64,000 nucleotides of DNA, taken from NCBI GenBank assembly GCA_930367215.1, contig OV884057.1, forward strand, positions 260,418,339-260,482,338, in the 5' to 3' direction. A program made the translations under genes and the position numbers. The notes beneath the pieces were generated by a model. That model was not told the origin of the DNA. It made no database searches and saw only the letters and a program-made list of their open reading frames with translations. Of this stretch, positions 44,077-56,065 are shown piece after piece (position 1 is the first letter of the stretch; each line of letters opens with the position of its first letter). Source of the stretch: Pollenia angustigena. Its lineage: Eukaryota > Arthropoda > Insecta > Diptera > Polleniidae.

Positions 44077-45086
44077 TGCATGACATTTGAATACTTCAGA
44101 AGATCAAAAATTCTTATTTAACAATGACAACCTGATTTCATTTTTCTTCTTTTCATAAAATTTCTCTAAAAATGTTTTCTTCCCTTTAGAATGAAAATTG
44201 AAATACAAATTTATTTATTTAATGCCATCTTTTCTTAAATGCCAGAGATATTTCTTTGTAATTTGAGTCAGAAAATTGGAAAAAGTTTTAATTGCATTTT
44301 TATTCTTTTTTTTTTTTGTATTCAAAATGTACTTCTACAATAGTAAGACAATTACAACTACGCAAGAGAATTGGGACAATTTTGTTTCAATTGTTTTTTT
44401 TTTTTTTGGGTGTTAAGAAAATTTTATTTAATTTTTCTCAATTAAATATTATTATTTTGATGTTAGATGGACTATGGTTTTTTAAGACGGTACAATGAAT
44501 TGAAAGTAATGTTTGTTTAAGTAAAAGGTATAACACAGAAAGGGAAATATGTTTACGTACAAATAAATTGAAATTAAGTAAAAAAGCACAAAATCTTAAA
44601 ATTTTACAAGCCTTTACTTTGTTCTCAAAACTTTTAATTTTATACTTCAGGCAAATCAATTGTAAAATGTTTTTTTTTTTTTTATTTATTTCAGTTTTCT
44701 AATAGCCGATTTCATCAATTTATGTTTAAAATTTGTTTTCTATATCAAATAAAAATAAAATTATGTATATAAAAAACTATATTTAAATATAAATTGATAG
44801 TTAAATAGAATTTGGCCATAAGAATTTTACTTGAACTACTTCTCTTTCAGCCACCATCCAGGATCAAAGTGTAATTAAGCTATTCTTTGACTCTGGATGT
44901 ATTTTATAATATTTCAAAGGCTAATTGACTTTGATCAGATCACAAATGCCTGGGTTATAGTAGATCTAAGATTATAGAGGCTAAGCTTTTATAAAAATTT
45001 TAACGTTTTTCAACAATTATTGTCATTTCGAAAGCTGTTTTGTACCACAGGACTGTAATCGGAATAAAACAAAAAATCAAATAAAA
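44077..45086. other. No gene seen
   Basis: AT-rich with T runs at 44305-44318 and 44393-44408. At 44829-44848 a pyrimidine-rich CTTCTCTTTCAG looks like a splice acceptor, but the 19-codon frame after it has no support. Confidence 0.4.
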
Positions 45087-45590
45087 AACAAGTTAGAGTT
45101 CTATATTCGGCTATGCCGAATCATATTTACCCTTCATGAGTGTGTGAAAATAACAGAAAGTTATATTAATACCGTTCATTAAATATAAATAATTCATCTT
45201 TGTGCCTCGACAATATTTTGTCGGATATTGTGAATCGATAACCAAATATGGAAACTTTGGCTCCTCGTTCTCCAGATATGCATAAAAAATAAAATAACAA
45301 AACCACATCAACATGGGATATTTGTGTTAAATTACACGCAGTCGTGGTTTTTGCTGGTATCTCATCTATTTATGGACCGATCAGCAACCAATTTAGGACT
45401 ATATGTTACATAAATACATAACTACCCAGTCCCCGTCATATCCGGGGTCTTCGAAGAATCCATTTCAACGGACACACGGACAGATGGACATCGTTAAATC
45501 AACTTCGCTCCTCATAAGCACCAAGAATATATACGCTTTATTGGGTCTAAGATCAATATTGTATTTATATATATCTAGCGCCAAAATAAC
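45087..45590 (-). repeat. DINE-1-like element
   Basis: Begins with the complement of the 3' end: AACAAGTTAGAGTTCTATAT, hairpin ATTCGGC-TAT-GCCGAAT, TTTACCC. Further on it has GTCTTCGAAGAATCC, CATTTCAACGGACACACGGA (a GTCY-type run on the other strand) and CATCGTTAAATCAACTT. It is interrupted or cut at 45590 by the next element. Confidence 0.7.
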
Positions 45591-45596
45591 CAGCAC

Positions 45597-47055
45597 ATCG
45601 TCGTTGCTCCGACAAAATCAGCTATGTGTTTTTCCCTGGTTTTACAGGAGAACAAAAAAAAAACCGTTTAATGTAGTAGCGTTAGCATATATTTTTAAAG
45701 TAAAACGTTTAATTGAACAAATGTTAACATTGCTTTAAGTATTTCGTGAAATAAAACTCGACTTATTGGACATTGGGCAGCTATAAAAACTACACACAAC
45801 TAATTTTGTTGGAGCATTTTTAATAATTGTTTTTAATTTTTTTTACACATAGCTGTTTTGGTTTGAATATTTTTATTAAAACTTAGCATAATTTAAGCAA
45901 TATCTGTGTTGAAATTTTTATTTGAAAGTTAAATAAGGAATAATATAATAGTTTAAGGACTTTAAAGAATTGTAACTTAAGAACAATTTTTAAATACCTG
46001 CAGATATAGATATAATATTACCTAGATAAGACAAATATGAGTCGTTCAGTGGATAAAGGAAATGAGTCCATTTTTGACGTTTTTGAGATTTAGCGTGGAT
46101 ACACTTCCTCAATAACTACTTTTTAGTTGTGTTGTTTTCAGTACTGAATATTTACTTACTGGTAACGTACTCAATAACTACTTATTAGGCCTATTAAAAA
46201 ACTTCGCCTACAAAATAATGTGTTGAGTAATCGGAAAAACATGAAGGCTCTACTTACAATTCTACTGAAAGCACCAATGAATTTTACAAGGTATGTCCCA
46301 AAATGAACACATTTAAAAATAAGTCATTATTTATTTTAACTAAAATACATCCAGGAAAAAGTAGTTATAGAAGTTGTTATACATGTAGCTATAGAAGAAA
46401 GCTACTAAATAATGAGTTAAGGAAGCTATTCGTTTTGAAAAAGAAAGCGAAGTTTTCACTGGGTAGTGAAGTATATTGTAAATACTTACAATTCAACTAA
46501 CTATTAGTTAAATAATAACTAGATATTTTTTGACTTCTAGTAAGTGTATTGCAAGTACTGAATTCTGTGGACACCTCGAACAAAAGTAAATGGTTATTCA
46601 GCCGGAAATTAAGTGGTCTTTATTTTTCTCTAACATTACTTGCTAACTTACCAGGTAAGTAACGTTTTTGCTGGGTAGTAACGAAGACATTCAGTTCGTT
46701 GTTGTTAAACAGGTCAGATACTCTGGCGGTCTTCGCACCCTCAGCAATCACACTAATAAAACAGTTTACTACCTACAAGACTACCGGGGCACCCTTTGTT
46801 GACAAAAACTAACTGAAATACTAGTTAAAATCGTTATGCTGTAAAAAACAGTTAAGTGAATTTGTACACATATCTGTTTTTGTACGAACATTCTGTATTA
46901 GGTTACACTCAGCTACTTTTGTTAACTTCTGTACCAGTAAAGTTATCATTGAACGGTTTGGTGGATAGATGTATCATTAACAAAAGTTTCAAAGAGTGAA
47001 ATAAAAAAAATTTCAAAATTTTGCACACAGCTGATTTTGTCGGAGCAACGACGAT
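45597..47055. mobile_element. TIR element with ATCGTCGTTGCTCCGAC ends
   Basis: The left end ATCGTCGTTGCTCCGACAAA and its inverted partner at 47023-47055 match over 33 bp with one difference, ending AATCAGCT(A/G)TGTG. The length is 1459 bp. Internal open frames (for example 46303-46500) have no recognised domain. Target duplication unclear. Confidence 0.7.
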
Positions 47056-47171
47056 ACATCGTGCATACATTTTAATAAAAGTGCGAAAATAAGAAGAACT
47101 AAAATTGGCAGTTTAGCACATTATAATTAATGAATGGAATATTTTTTTTTCCCTAAAATAATACTCTAATA

Positions 47172-47621
47172 CAGTCAAATCCCGATAATTCGTAATAAAC
47201 TGTCGGTCCCTTGAAAAAATCTCGTTAATTCGTAAAATTTCCTTACATTTTGGTCCCCTCGATAATTCGTAATTTTTTTTCAAATAAAATCGTCTTTAAC
47301 TCTTACAAATCGTAATTGTTTGCTAACTACCACTAATAATTCGTATTAAAAACAACAGAAACATGGAAAGAATGATTTTTTGTTTACCGGCATTTGTTTT
47401 TTGCGTGGGTTTTTGCTTGTGTGTGTGTTTATTTTCTTAAGATCAGTTTGGTACATGAATAATTTTTATATATTTTATTTTTAACAATTGTCTTTTGTGT
47501 GTTTTTACTTGTTTTACTTGTACTTAGCCCCGGTAAATCGAAATCCCGCTAAATCGAAAACCCCTATAATTCGTAAGAAATGGCCGGTCCCTTACGATTA
47601 CGAATTATCGGAATTCTACTG
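47172..47621. mobile_element. pogo-like MITE, TA duplication
   Basis: The ends CAGTCAAATCCCGATAATTC and, inverted, CAGTAGAATTCCGATAATTC have TA on both sides. CAGT..CGATAATTCG ends and TA targeting are typical of pogo/Tigger elements. Inner repeats (AATTCGTAA, GTCCCTT, CTAAATCGAAA) occur in both halves. It is 450 bp and non-coding. Confidence 0.8.
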
Positions 47622-47689
47622 TAATAGATTTGCATGTGCCCGTGCAAAGAAAACCTGAGTTGACAAATTGCGTTATTTTAATTTTCTTG

Positions 47690-47920
47690 CGAAAACAAAA
47701 AAAATAAGCAATTTGGATTTATTTTCAACTTACAATTACAATTCGTATTGGAAATTTGTAGGGGAATGTTTTAAAAGACTAACTGACTTTTTATTGTTCG
47801 CGTTTTGTCTTAACTTGAGTTCTTGTAATTCCCATTCGCTTTAGAGTTTTATTTGCATTATATCTTTAGCTTTTCCAAAGTCCTTAGAAAAAAGGTTTCC
47901 TAATGATCTGGGCTAAGCTG
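47690..47920. repeat. Dispersed repeat B, copy 3
   Basis: Partial match to copies at 15642 and 37840: TTATATCTTTAGCTTTTCC, TTTCCTAATGATCTGGGCTA. It lacks the CAACCAGTGAAATG end. Confidence 0.5.
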
Positions 47921-48059
47921 ATATGTCTATTAGATAAAGTGACATTAATTGTTTACGGAATGCACTGATTGCTATTAAATGTTGAAGTAAAATTGGTCTG
48001 TTTAAGTTCTTATGACTGGCTGTGGTCTTAGTTTTTTTTTAACGATAAGAAGTCCTTTT

Positions 48060-48150
48060 CTTAAATATTTTTACTCTCGGTGGAGGGTGTCAAAGATTTG
48101 GGACTGCCGAACATGGCACTCTACATTATTATTTATCTATTCCATGTCAA
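48060..48150 (+). repeat. DINE-1-like 3' end fragment
   Basis: CGGTGGAGGGTGTCAAAGAT, then GGACTGCCGAACATGGCACTC: the family's 3' block with a mutated hairpin. Confidence 0.5.
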
Positions 48151-49564
48151 AACTTTTTTCTAAATATGTTTTAATTTCTTATTATTTTATTTTTTTGTAA
48201 AAATTTCTTTAAATTCTTGTTTTTTTTTTTTTTGTTTTTTACTTCTATTTTATTTATTATAAATTTGTGTTCAGCCTTCTTTTATAGTTTTAATTTTTTT
48301 AAAATTACTGTTTTCTTACAAAACATTTAAATCTGGAATGAAGGAAAAAATATTGTAAAATTTTTAGAAAACATGTGCACTAATTCTAAATTTTTAAGCC
48401 ATCTTCAATAAATAAAAATGTCTATTAAATTTCTTTTTTAATATATTTGATTCCTTTTCATTGGGTTCTTCCTGAAAGCTTAAGTAGCACAAAACAAAAG
48501 GAGTATTTTTGGAAGCATTTTTGTATCTTAAAAGAAAATCAAAATAAAAAACATTTTGTAATAAAAATAATAAACTTTATGACTGATTCTTTAGAGAAAA
48601 CAAAAACTGCAATTAAATTGAAAATTGTTAAGCAAATATTTAAGTATTAAAATATTTTTATAATGAAAAATATACCATTTAATATTAAAGAAAATCGGAT
48701 CAATTTTGCTTTTCCCTTTTGAAATATGTTTGCAAAGTAATAAGGGCTAAGATGAAACAAATTAATACAGAGCAAAACACCGTTAAACAATTTTGAAAAA
48801 TATCTTTATTTGCATCGCATAGATATTGAGAATTACTTTCCCTAGTTCCAGATTTGATTTCCACATATTTTTGCATAATAAAATTTAATTGATCTCGCAC
48901 CTCAAGCTAAGTGGAGTATATAAAACCATTAAAGAAAGAACAAATTGCTGCCGCTCGCAACGCATGTTAATGTTGCCCATATTAAAACATTTGACATGTT
49001 AAAAAATGCTTTTAGCATAAAAATTTTTTCAACTTTTTTATTCAGCAAAAAAAGAAAATCAAAAAAAAAAATCAGACAACAAAACCGACACTCTTCGCTT
49101 GCATATAAAACAATGGCAAGTCAATAAATTCGAATGAAAATGCATCTCATGGGAGCCATATTGAACTCAATTTGTGACCACGCCAAACAACAGCAACAAC
49201 AACATCAGCATCATCATGAGCAACAACAACAACAACAAACACTGACAATATTTATGGCAACCAAAAAATGACTCATTGACACAATATAAACAGAAAATAA
49301 AACTGAATAAAAAAAATACAAAATTTATATTGTATGCAAAATCCGCAAAATAAAATAAAATAAATAAAAAATTTAAAAAAAGAGTCAAAAAATGTAAAAT
49401 ATATCGAAAATGAAATAATATTCTCCTTCAAACTTTTATGGCACAATCAAATATCTGCAAGCGTAAAAAGGAAAAAAGGGGGAAAAACAACAACAGATAT
49501 AAATTTAACTTTAGAACAATTTAAACAACAAAATCAACTCCTGATTTAAAACAGAAAAAAGGCA
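48151..49564. other. No gene; CAA/CAG/CAT simple repeat at 49185-49245
   Basis: AT-rich, with a trinucleotide-rich run (CAACAGCAACAACAACATCA, then CAACAACAACAACAAC). The frames across it give low-complexity L/M/Q runs only. Confidence 0.45.
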
Positions 49565-50089
49565 AGTAAAAGTAAATTCGGCTGTGCAGAATCTTTTACA
49601 CACTCTACTGAGAGTTCGAATATTTCTGGAGTGGGCTTTATATCGTATGTATAAACTATAAGCCAATCTCTTAAAAAAGCTGACCTGAAATTATTATAAT
49701 CCGTTGTCTAATTTAAATAAAATATCATGATTTGCTTCAGAAATATTTTAGGCGTATTAAAGTGATTTTCAGGAGAAGATTTTATATTGAAGCTACCGCA
49801 AGTTATAGGTCGTTAAACTCAAAATCCGGTAGAACGTTTCTTTCTTGCATTAAAAAAACCTAAATTGGACCAAATTCCAATTTATTAAAAATTTTTTATT
49901 TTAATTTAATAGTTCTTAAATTCTTTTCAGAAGGCAGTTTTATGTGGGACCTGTGGTTTATTATAGACCAATTACCACAAAATAACATGTTGTAATTTCT
50001 AACCATACAAAGCTTAAATGGACCAAAAAAGTGATTTTTCTCTTTTTGGTACCACTGCTTAATTATGGAACCGATCTTCACAAAATGTA

Positions 50090-51116
50090 CACAGAAAAAA
50101 TTATTGCCGAATTATTTTCAAACAAACGCTTGTTTGAAATTTTTTTTAATTTCTACAAATTTTTTTACTGATTCAATTAAAATTTTTGTTCGATTTTTAT
50201 TTAACCAAAAAAATGTTGACAACCATTCAAAAATATAATACACGCGTTATTGGTTTCAAGTTTTCATAATTTTGTATGAAATATTTAACGCTTTGTAATG
50301 TTGTCGTCTTTTTGCATTTTTTTATTTGATCGTAAGCAACACTTCCTAATGTGAAATATAAGAACTACAACAAAAAACACATACACTCTATTTTTGGCCA
50401 CTTTTAAAAAGTACAACAGTAAGAGAGATGAAGAGGTTTGAAGTAAAAAAAAAAAAAAACAAAAAAATAGCAGGTAAAAAAACGTTTCACTCTTTTTAAA
50501 CACCAGAAACAACAACAACAACATTATAAGAAACATTATAAGAAACAAAATAAATTTTTGGTTGGTTTCAAAGTTTGTTAAAAAAACAAAATCCCGTATT
50601 CAATTTTTTCAAACTGTTTGCTTAAATACATGAAATACAAAAATATAATGATGACGAAAAACATATCGAGTCGGTCTGTCGCCGTTTTTGGGTTACATTT
50701 CTTCTTCATTAGCAAAGGAAAGGATACAGCAAACAGTGAGTGATGATGAAAAACATTGTGTTTTAAAAAAAGACTTCGTTCAAAAATTATTCCAACAAAA
50801 AACTGTGTCTCAAAGCCAGCCGGCCGCTCTGCTCTCTCTGCCATCATCTTCTAATACAGTGCCTGCTTGTGTGCGCATCATTGCTTGTGCAAAAACCTTT
50901 TTTTTTTTGATTTTTAAATTTAGTATATGAATTTTAGTAAACTTTTTGTTTGATTCAGTTAAATTATTTGTTTGAAAAAATCAGTGTTTTTTTCAATAAA
51001 CAAAATGCAAATAAATTGTTTGAATATGCGAATTTGTTTATAGGACCGATTTCAGACAAAAAATTGTTTGATTCTACAAATTTTTTGTTTGAATTGGAAA
51101 AATAATTTTTTCTGTG
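50090..51116. mobile_element. TA-flanked element with CACAGAAAAAATTATT ends
   Basis: Exact 16-bp inverted ends CACAGAAAAAATTATT with TA at 50088-50089 and 51117-51118. Subterminal parts have many AAACAAACG/TTTGTTTG motifs. DINE-1-like DNA on both sides supports insertion. Open frames inside show no transposase motif. Confidence 0.7.
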
Positions 51117-51319
51117 TATTAGTGTTATTTACAGTCATATAAAACGAATTTGTGCAAAATTAAGTGAGAATCGGTGCATTCTGTTATTAATTAATGGTAG
51201 TTTTTCTAAAAAAAATATATTGTTCCACATATGGGCTCATAACTATTTCCCTACTTAGCCGTTTATGCTGGATTTCAATTCCAAGCTGCTAAGGGGAACT
51301 TTAAAGAGTTTAAAATTAA

Positions 51320-51322
<3 letters not shown>

Positions 51323-51348
<26 letters not shown>
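51323..51348. repeat. T(26) homopolymer
   Basis: Uninterrupted T run inside the DINE-1-like copy. The length is liable to sequencing error. Confidence 0.9.
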
Positions 51349-51351
<3 letters not shown>

Positions 51352-51785
51352 TCGCTCGAACGTCAGCGTGATTTCAAAAGACAAACAGATTGTCATGGCT
51401 AAATCGACTTAGAATTGCTTCACGACCCAGAATATATAAATACTTTTTAGGGTCTTAGATGAATACTAAAGAGGTACTCACACGGAATGGCAAACTCAGT
51501 ATACCCTTAATCGCCACTACTCGTGGTGGAGGGTATAAAAATGAATAAAAAAACAATTCAAACAACAAAAATGTACTTGAAAAACTGAAGAGATTTAAAT
51601 AAACAACTGAAATATTTTAATCAAATTTTCGGTCAAAGATTTTAATTTTAGATTAGAAAAATGTTGTAAATATTTATTTACTACAAAATAAAACCATTAA
51701 TACACCCTTTAAAAAAAACACGGATAAACAACCTCATGCACTTAAAATAAAACCGAAATTGAAATTTCCTTTTTTTCTATTTCAG

Positions 51786-51872
51786 AAGAATAATCGCGCC
51801 AAAACCAGCGAAGGAAACTGCACCAAGGATACGCACTCCAATCGTGGAAAATGTTTGCTAAACAAAATATAA
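51786..51872 (+). CDS. Candidate terminal coding exon (hypothetical)
   Basis: A pyrimidine-rich tract and TTTCTATTTCAG end at 51785. They are followed by 28 open codons and TAA at 51870-51872. The predicted peptide starts KNNRAKTSEGNCTKDTHSNR and contains two cysteines, many charged and few hydrophobic residues. It is clearly GC-richer than its surroundings, and no second copy is seen in the window. These traits fit the last exon of a host gene transcribed on the plus strand, with earlier exons far upstream. I do not recognise the protein. The entering phase assumed is 0. Chance cannot be excluded for so short a frame. Confidence 0.35.
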   Translation, partial: KNNRAKTSEGNCTKDTHSNRGKCLLNKI

Positions 51873-53340
51873 TTAATCACTTTTTGTTTTCTCCATTTTT
51901 TTTATTTCTTCTTTCGATGATGGTATAAAATAGATTAAATACATTTAGTTGGTAAATTTGTTCGAATATTTGTATAGATAGAAGGAATAACAAAATAAAT
52001 CTAAATCATTTTGTTAAAAATTGCAAGAACAGCAATGGATTAAATTCTATTCAGGACAATCACAGAATGATTAACATAAAAGCGTTCACATAGTGTTGTA
52101 GCAAAATTGAATTTTACACTTTTAAGAAAGGGTAGCATAAATGTATTTGAAAATCAAACACAACACAAAAATCAAACGCATGTACGAACTCAAAGAAATA
52201 CACTCCAGACTGTACTTGTTTCTTTAAAGACCTTTTGATACAGTAAATAAATTTTGCCTATACTTCTTGCATTTAAAAATTACCTCGTGCAGTCTGCGAC
52301 GCACGCAATGAACTTGTGATGTATACTTTTGTATCTTATGTGGCTGGCGCATTCAACGAATTGTTTTTGCAAGGTATTGTCATTGCAATATCATTAAAGA
52401 AACAAACATGCAAAATCTTTCGTACATCCCAAAGATAAAGAATGTGTGTATGTTTTCCACTCTTTTTGCTGCGTTTATTGTTAATATTTGAGGGTATTTT
52501 TTATACCCGAACTTTCACTTTACTAGAGCATTTGTTTTTTTCTTCTACACGTTTTAACACCAACGTGAATTCGTCGTCAACACTGCCCTTGAGTATATAT
52601 TTGCGACAGCGAAACAACAGTATATAGTTGAAAATTTTTTTATTGATTTGAATATGTGTTGCAGGCATCTACTTTTTGTAATAATTTTAGGTTTCATAAT
52701 GTTATTATTAAATTTAATGGACTTCCACAAATAATGGGTAGAGTATATAAATTTAAACCTGATTTATGTATCATGATAATTTTATAAGTCCATTGGCAAT
52801 TTGTCCGGTGACTAGGCTTCTTTTAATTCTCAAATAATTAAAGATGATAATAATAATTATTTGCGTCATCAGAATTTTCTTCTAATATCGATTCCTTTTA
52901 TTACGAAAAATAACCCCTAAATTTTCTCATGTTTCCAAAAAAAAATTTTTTTGAGTGAAAACTCAGCACTAATTTAATATGATATTAAGCAAACAATAAG
53001 AAAAAATTAATCATAAATTAGATTATTATCTAAAATAAAATGAAAAATATTTTTACACAATAATATCACGAAAATATTTTGTTTTTGAGGGATGAATAAA
53101 AAATGATTACAACAGCAAAATGTTGTATAAGCCAAGAAAAAATTAATGAGAATAATAAACAACGATAATTTAATGCTTTGGTCGTTTATTAAAAGAGATA
53201 ATATCAGATTAAATAAATTGGATATTATTATATTTATTCATCTTTACATATTCAAATTTATCTGTTCAGTAGAAAAGCTATGACATTCATGTTTTTTTTA
53301 TGAAAATAATATTTAAAAAAATGTTTAGTTAATAAATGTC
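51873..53340. other. No further gene seen
   Basis: AT-rich. If the exon at 51786 is real, this would begin with its 3' UTR (AAATAAATC at about 51994 is a possible polyadenylation signal). The open frame at 52442-52627 has no motif. Confidence 0.4.
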
Positions 53341-53887
53341 TACCCTGACAATTACTGTGCGAGAGTATAGTCAAGCCCGACAATTTGATACCCTACACCA
53401 CACTATACTTTTTTTCGATGTAATGGCTGGGTATCGACCAAGAGTAGGACCCAACCCTTTTTGATTTTAATGAAATTTGGTTAGAAGGTTGCTTTTATCT
53501 TATAAGGAACATATATGAACATACATTTGACCCATCTTGGAACATCCTATGCGATGTACCATACAAATATGGCGGTTTAATAAAATCCTTTAATTTGGGC
53601 CCTGCAGCGCGTAGGTATAACAACACATTTGTTTATGTTGCACACTCATGTGTTGTTTAATTTTTTAACCCTACACCAATAGTGCTGAATTAGGGCATAC
53701 CAAGTGTGGAACTTTTTAAATATTCACTTAAGACCCTATAAATTATACATAAGTATATATTCAAGGTCAAGAATTAGTGAAAATGTGTTTGTATGCTGGA
53801 TGGAAAATCAAAAATTTAGATATAACAGCGAATATTAAGTCAACCACACGTACACGAGTGAATTTGCCGTGACATCAAGCATCTTAA
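53341..53887. other. Likely degraded repeat
   Basis: GAGTATAGTCAAGCCCGACA and ATACCCTACACCACACTATA lie at 53370-53410, and AACCCTACACCAATAGTG at 53668. They look like transposon-derived sequence, with a weak match to 14712-14760 (CATACATTTG.CCCATCTTGG). The class is unknown. Confidence 0.35.
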
Positions 53888-55853
53888 CCCTAGTCGAACG
53901 GAAGAATATTACAACGTTAAAAGGTGGTACAGGTACAATTGTACCTACATAGAATTTTCACTATAAATAAGACTTTTCACCGTTACGTCAACTTCTAATA
54001 ATGTTAAAATAAGGAATTACTACAATAAACCTGTGACAAAAAGGAGTTGTGTTTTGTTTGTACCGCTTACTTTCAAAAGGGTGGACCTTCAAAAATTAAA
54101 ATTTCTTTTTCAGAAAAAGAAATTTTCAAGTCAATTTTTACTCCAGAAATATATGACATTATATTGAGCGAAACAAATCGAAAAGCAAGCTTATAACAAT
54201 AAGACATCAAAAAAGTTTCCTTATTCTTATGAAACAGTTCCCAAAAAAAACATTTCAGCGATTTACCGAAACTGAATTTTATACATTTTGGGGTATTCTT
54301 ATCAGCGTTTAAAAAACTGCAGTCAAAGTAGAAAAACTGCCTTTTCTTCCACTTCTTCATTTGTCATTGGCCAGAGAAAAACTGTTTCTTTTCCCTCTGA
54401 TTCATTACCTCAAAAAGCGAAAAGATGTACTTAAATTTTCGTTTTTTGGTTGACAGTTTTTGTTTTCGACTGCAGCTTTTTAAACCCTGATTTCTTTTGC
54501 ATCTTGTAAACAGAGAGACAATAGAACTTATCTGGCCGTATTGTGGAATCTTGATACATTGCCTCTTATACGTGCGGAATTGTCTCGCGACCGCTTCAAG
54601 ATGATGCTGACAAAGCTGCACCAATGCGGGGCATCTGTACTATGATGAATACAAATTTAGAGAAATCATACAAGCCATATGAATGCATCACCATCGATGA
54701 GCAACTGCTTCCATTTAGATGTCAAACTAAGTTAACACAATATATTCCCTCTAAACCGGCTAAGTATGGCTTTAAGATTTTCTGGGCTTGTGGCTGAACG
54801 AATGCTTACCCACTACAAGGACACATTTATACTGGAAATTCAAAAGATTCAAACTATACTTGACCTAGTTGAATTGTATAAAAGGATCTGGAAGAAACGT
54901 AGTGACATATAATTTGTTTACGTCCTTAGAATTAGCTAAGAAATTAAATTCTTGAAATATGACATTAGTTGGTACCGAAAGAAAAAATAAGAAGTTCCTG
55001 CCAAACAATATGCAGCCTACAAAGACCGGCCTATTTATTCAACCAGCTTTGTCTAAAACAGTACGACAGGAGGAGTTAGAAACACACTATTACCAATCCA
55101 GAAATAATCAAATACTTCAACAAAACTAAAGGTGGAGTTAATGTTATAGATAAAATGTTGCGCTATCTTATAATATGACTGACGTCACTGTCTTAGCTTC
55201 TTACGTAATAAGTAGAAAACATCATCAAAGGTATAGGGCAAAAGATCAGCGTAGATAGTTTAAGAATGATCTTTCCATGCAGCTTTGTATGCCAGCAGTT
55301 GAATAACGTAGCAGCAACGAATTAATTGCATGTAAATATTTTGTACAAGGAACTATAGAAATGGTCCTGGGACAGCTAATAGCAGCAGAGCTAAATCTGG
55401 AAGCTGGTTCCAAAGTACCTTATGGTGGACGTGTAGCATTTCCAGTTATTATGTTTTCCAAAGTGAGAAACGTATACTCAATCATGCACACAAATTCAAT
55501 AAATACATATATCTCTAATATCTTATGTTAATTTAAGTTTTCATGTATATTGCAGCGTATAATTATAAAAGAAATATAATAAAATTAATTTTAATTCGCT
55601 TTCTTTGTTTATGTTCATATAAGATATATGAAGGTACAATTGTACCTTGTCAGCCTTTTAAGGGTGTGAAATCAACTTGGCCTTATAAAATAGGTAAGAC
55701 ATTGACATATATTTCTGAATATTTAAAAATATTAACCTTAATCAATGGCTTGAAGATGTCACAGAACTTCAGATATCTCATATTTGTAGAAAAAAAATTA
55801 TGGCAATTTAAAAACGTAAAAGGTACAATTGTACCTGTTCCGCCCGACTAGGG
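53888..55853 (+). mobile_element. piggyBac element, full length but inactive
   Basis: TTAA at 53884-53887 and 55854-55857 flanks CCCTAGTCGAACGG..CCGCCCGACTAGGG. The palindrome GGTACAATTGTACC occurs near both ends (about 53934 and 55821) and again at 55631, a likely subterminal binding motif. At 1966 bp it is somewhat shorter than a typical 2.3-2.5 kb piggyBac. The transposase inside is degenerate. Confidence 0.9.
54500..55320 (+). pseudogene. piggyBac transposase, degenerate
   Basis: In several frames the plus strand gives LAVLWNLDTLPLIRAELSRD then RFKMMLTKLH, TIDEQLLPFRCQTKLTQY then IPSKPAKYGFKIFW, HIYTGNS, GRNVVTYNLFTSLELAKKLN, LTLVGTERKNKKFLP and EIIKYFNKTKGGVNVIDKM. These are the conserved piggyBac blocks in order. 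The first catalytic Asp is kept (54696-54698). The second (D in DNFFTS) is Tyr at 54908-54910. The third (GGVD) is Asn at 55140-55142. Stops and frameshifts are numerous. The N-terminus and the Cys-rich C-terminal domain were not recognised. Confidence 0.85.
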
Positions 55854-55857
55854 TTAA

Positions 55858-56065
55858 GGTTAATAAGAATAAAAAAAATTATGTTGAGCTGAAAAATTTA
55901 ACAATTCCTTTGCATTTTTTGAATATGGATTTGTAGTTTTCAAGGTGAATTTTTTCAGGTTATCTCGGGACTACAAAAGTAAAACTCATACAAAAACCAT
56001 GAGCATTTTGTTTTTGTAAAATAACTGTACAATGTCAAAAAGATAAGAGACAAAATTTTGACATC
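55858..56065. other. Unassigned
   Basis: AT-rich stretch between two elements, nothing recognised. Confidence 0.35.

Larger units (their letters stand above)
49565..51540 (-). repeat. DINE-1-like element split by a 1-kb insertion
   Basis: Read on the minus strand it starts at 51540 with TTTTTATACCCTCCACCACG and GGGTATACTGAGTTTGCC, then a GACCCTAAAAAGTATTTATA block, then GTCGATTTAGCCATGACAAT and CTGTTTGTCTTTTG. The 3' end at about 49565 has ATTCTGC-ACA-GCCGAAT and TTACTTGCC. Without the 1027-bp insertion at 50090-51116 the copy is about 0.95 kb, similar to the copy at 60221. Confidence 0.65.

Noticed and set aside
44829..44905. Terminal exon after CTTCTCTTTCAG
   Set aside because: Only 19 codons of ordinary composition; no other support.
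45403..45738. 111-codon frame, one of the longest in the window
   Set aside because: It starts in a DINE-1-like copy and crosses into the next transposon end.
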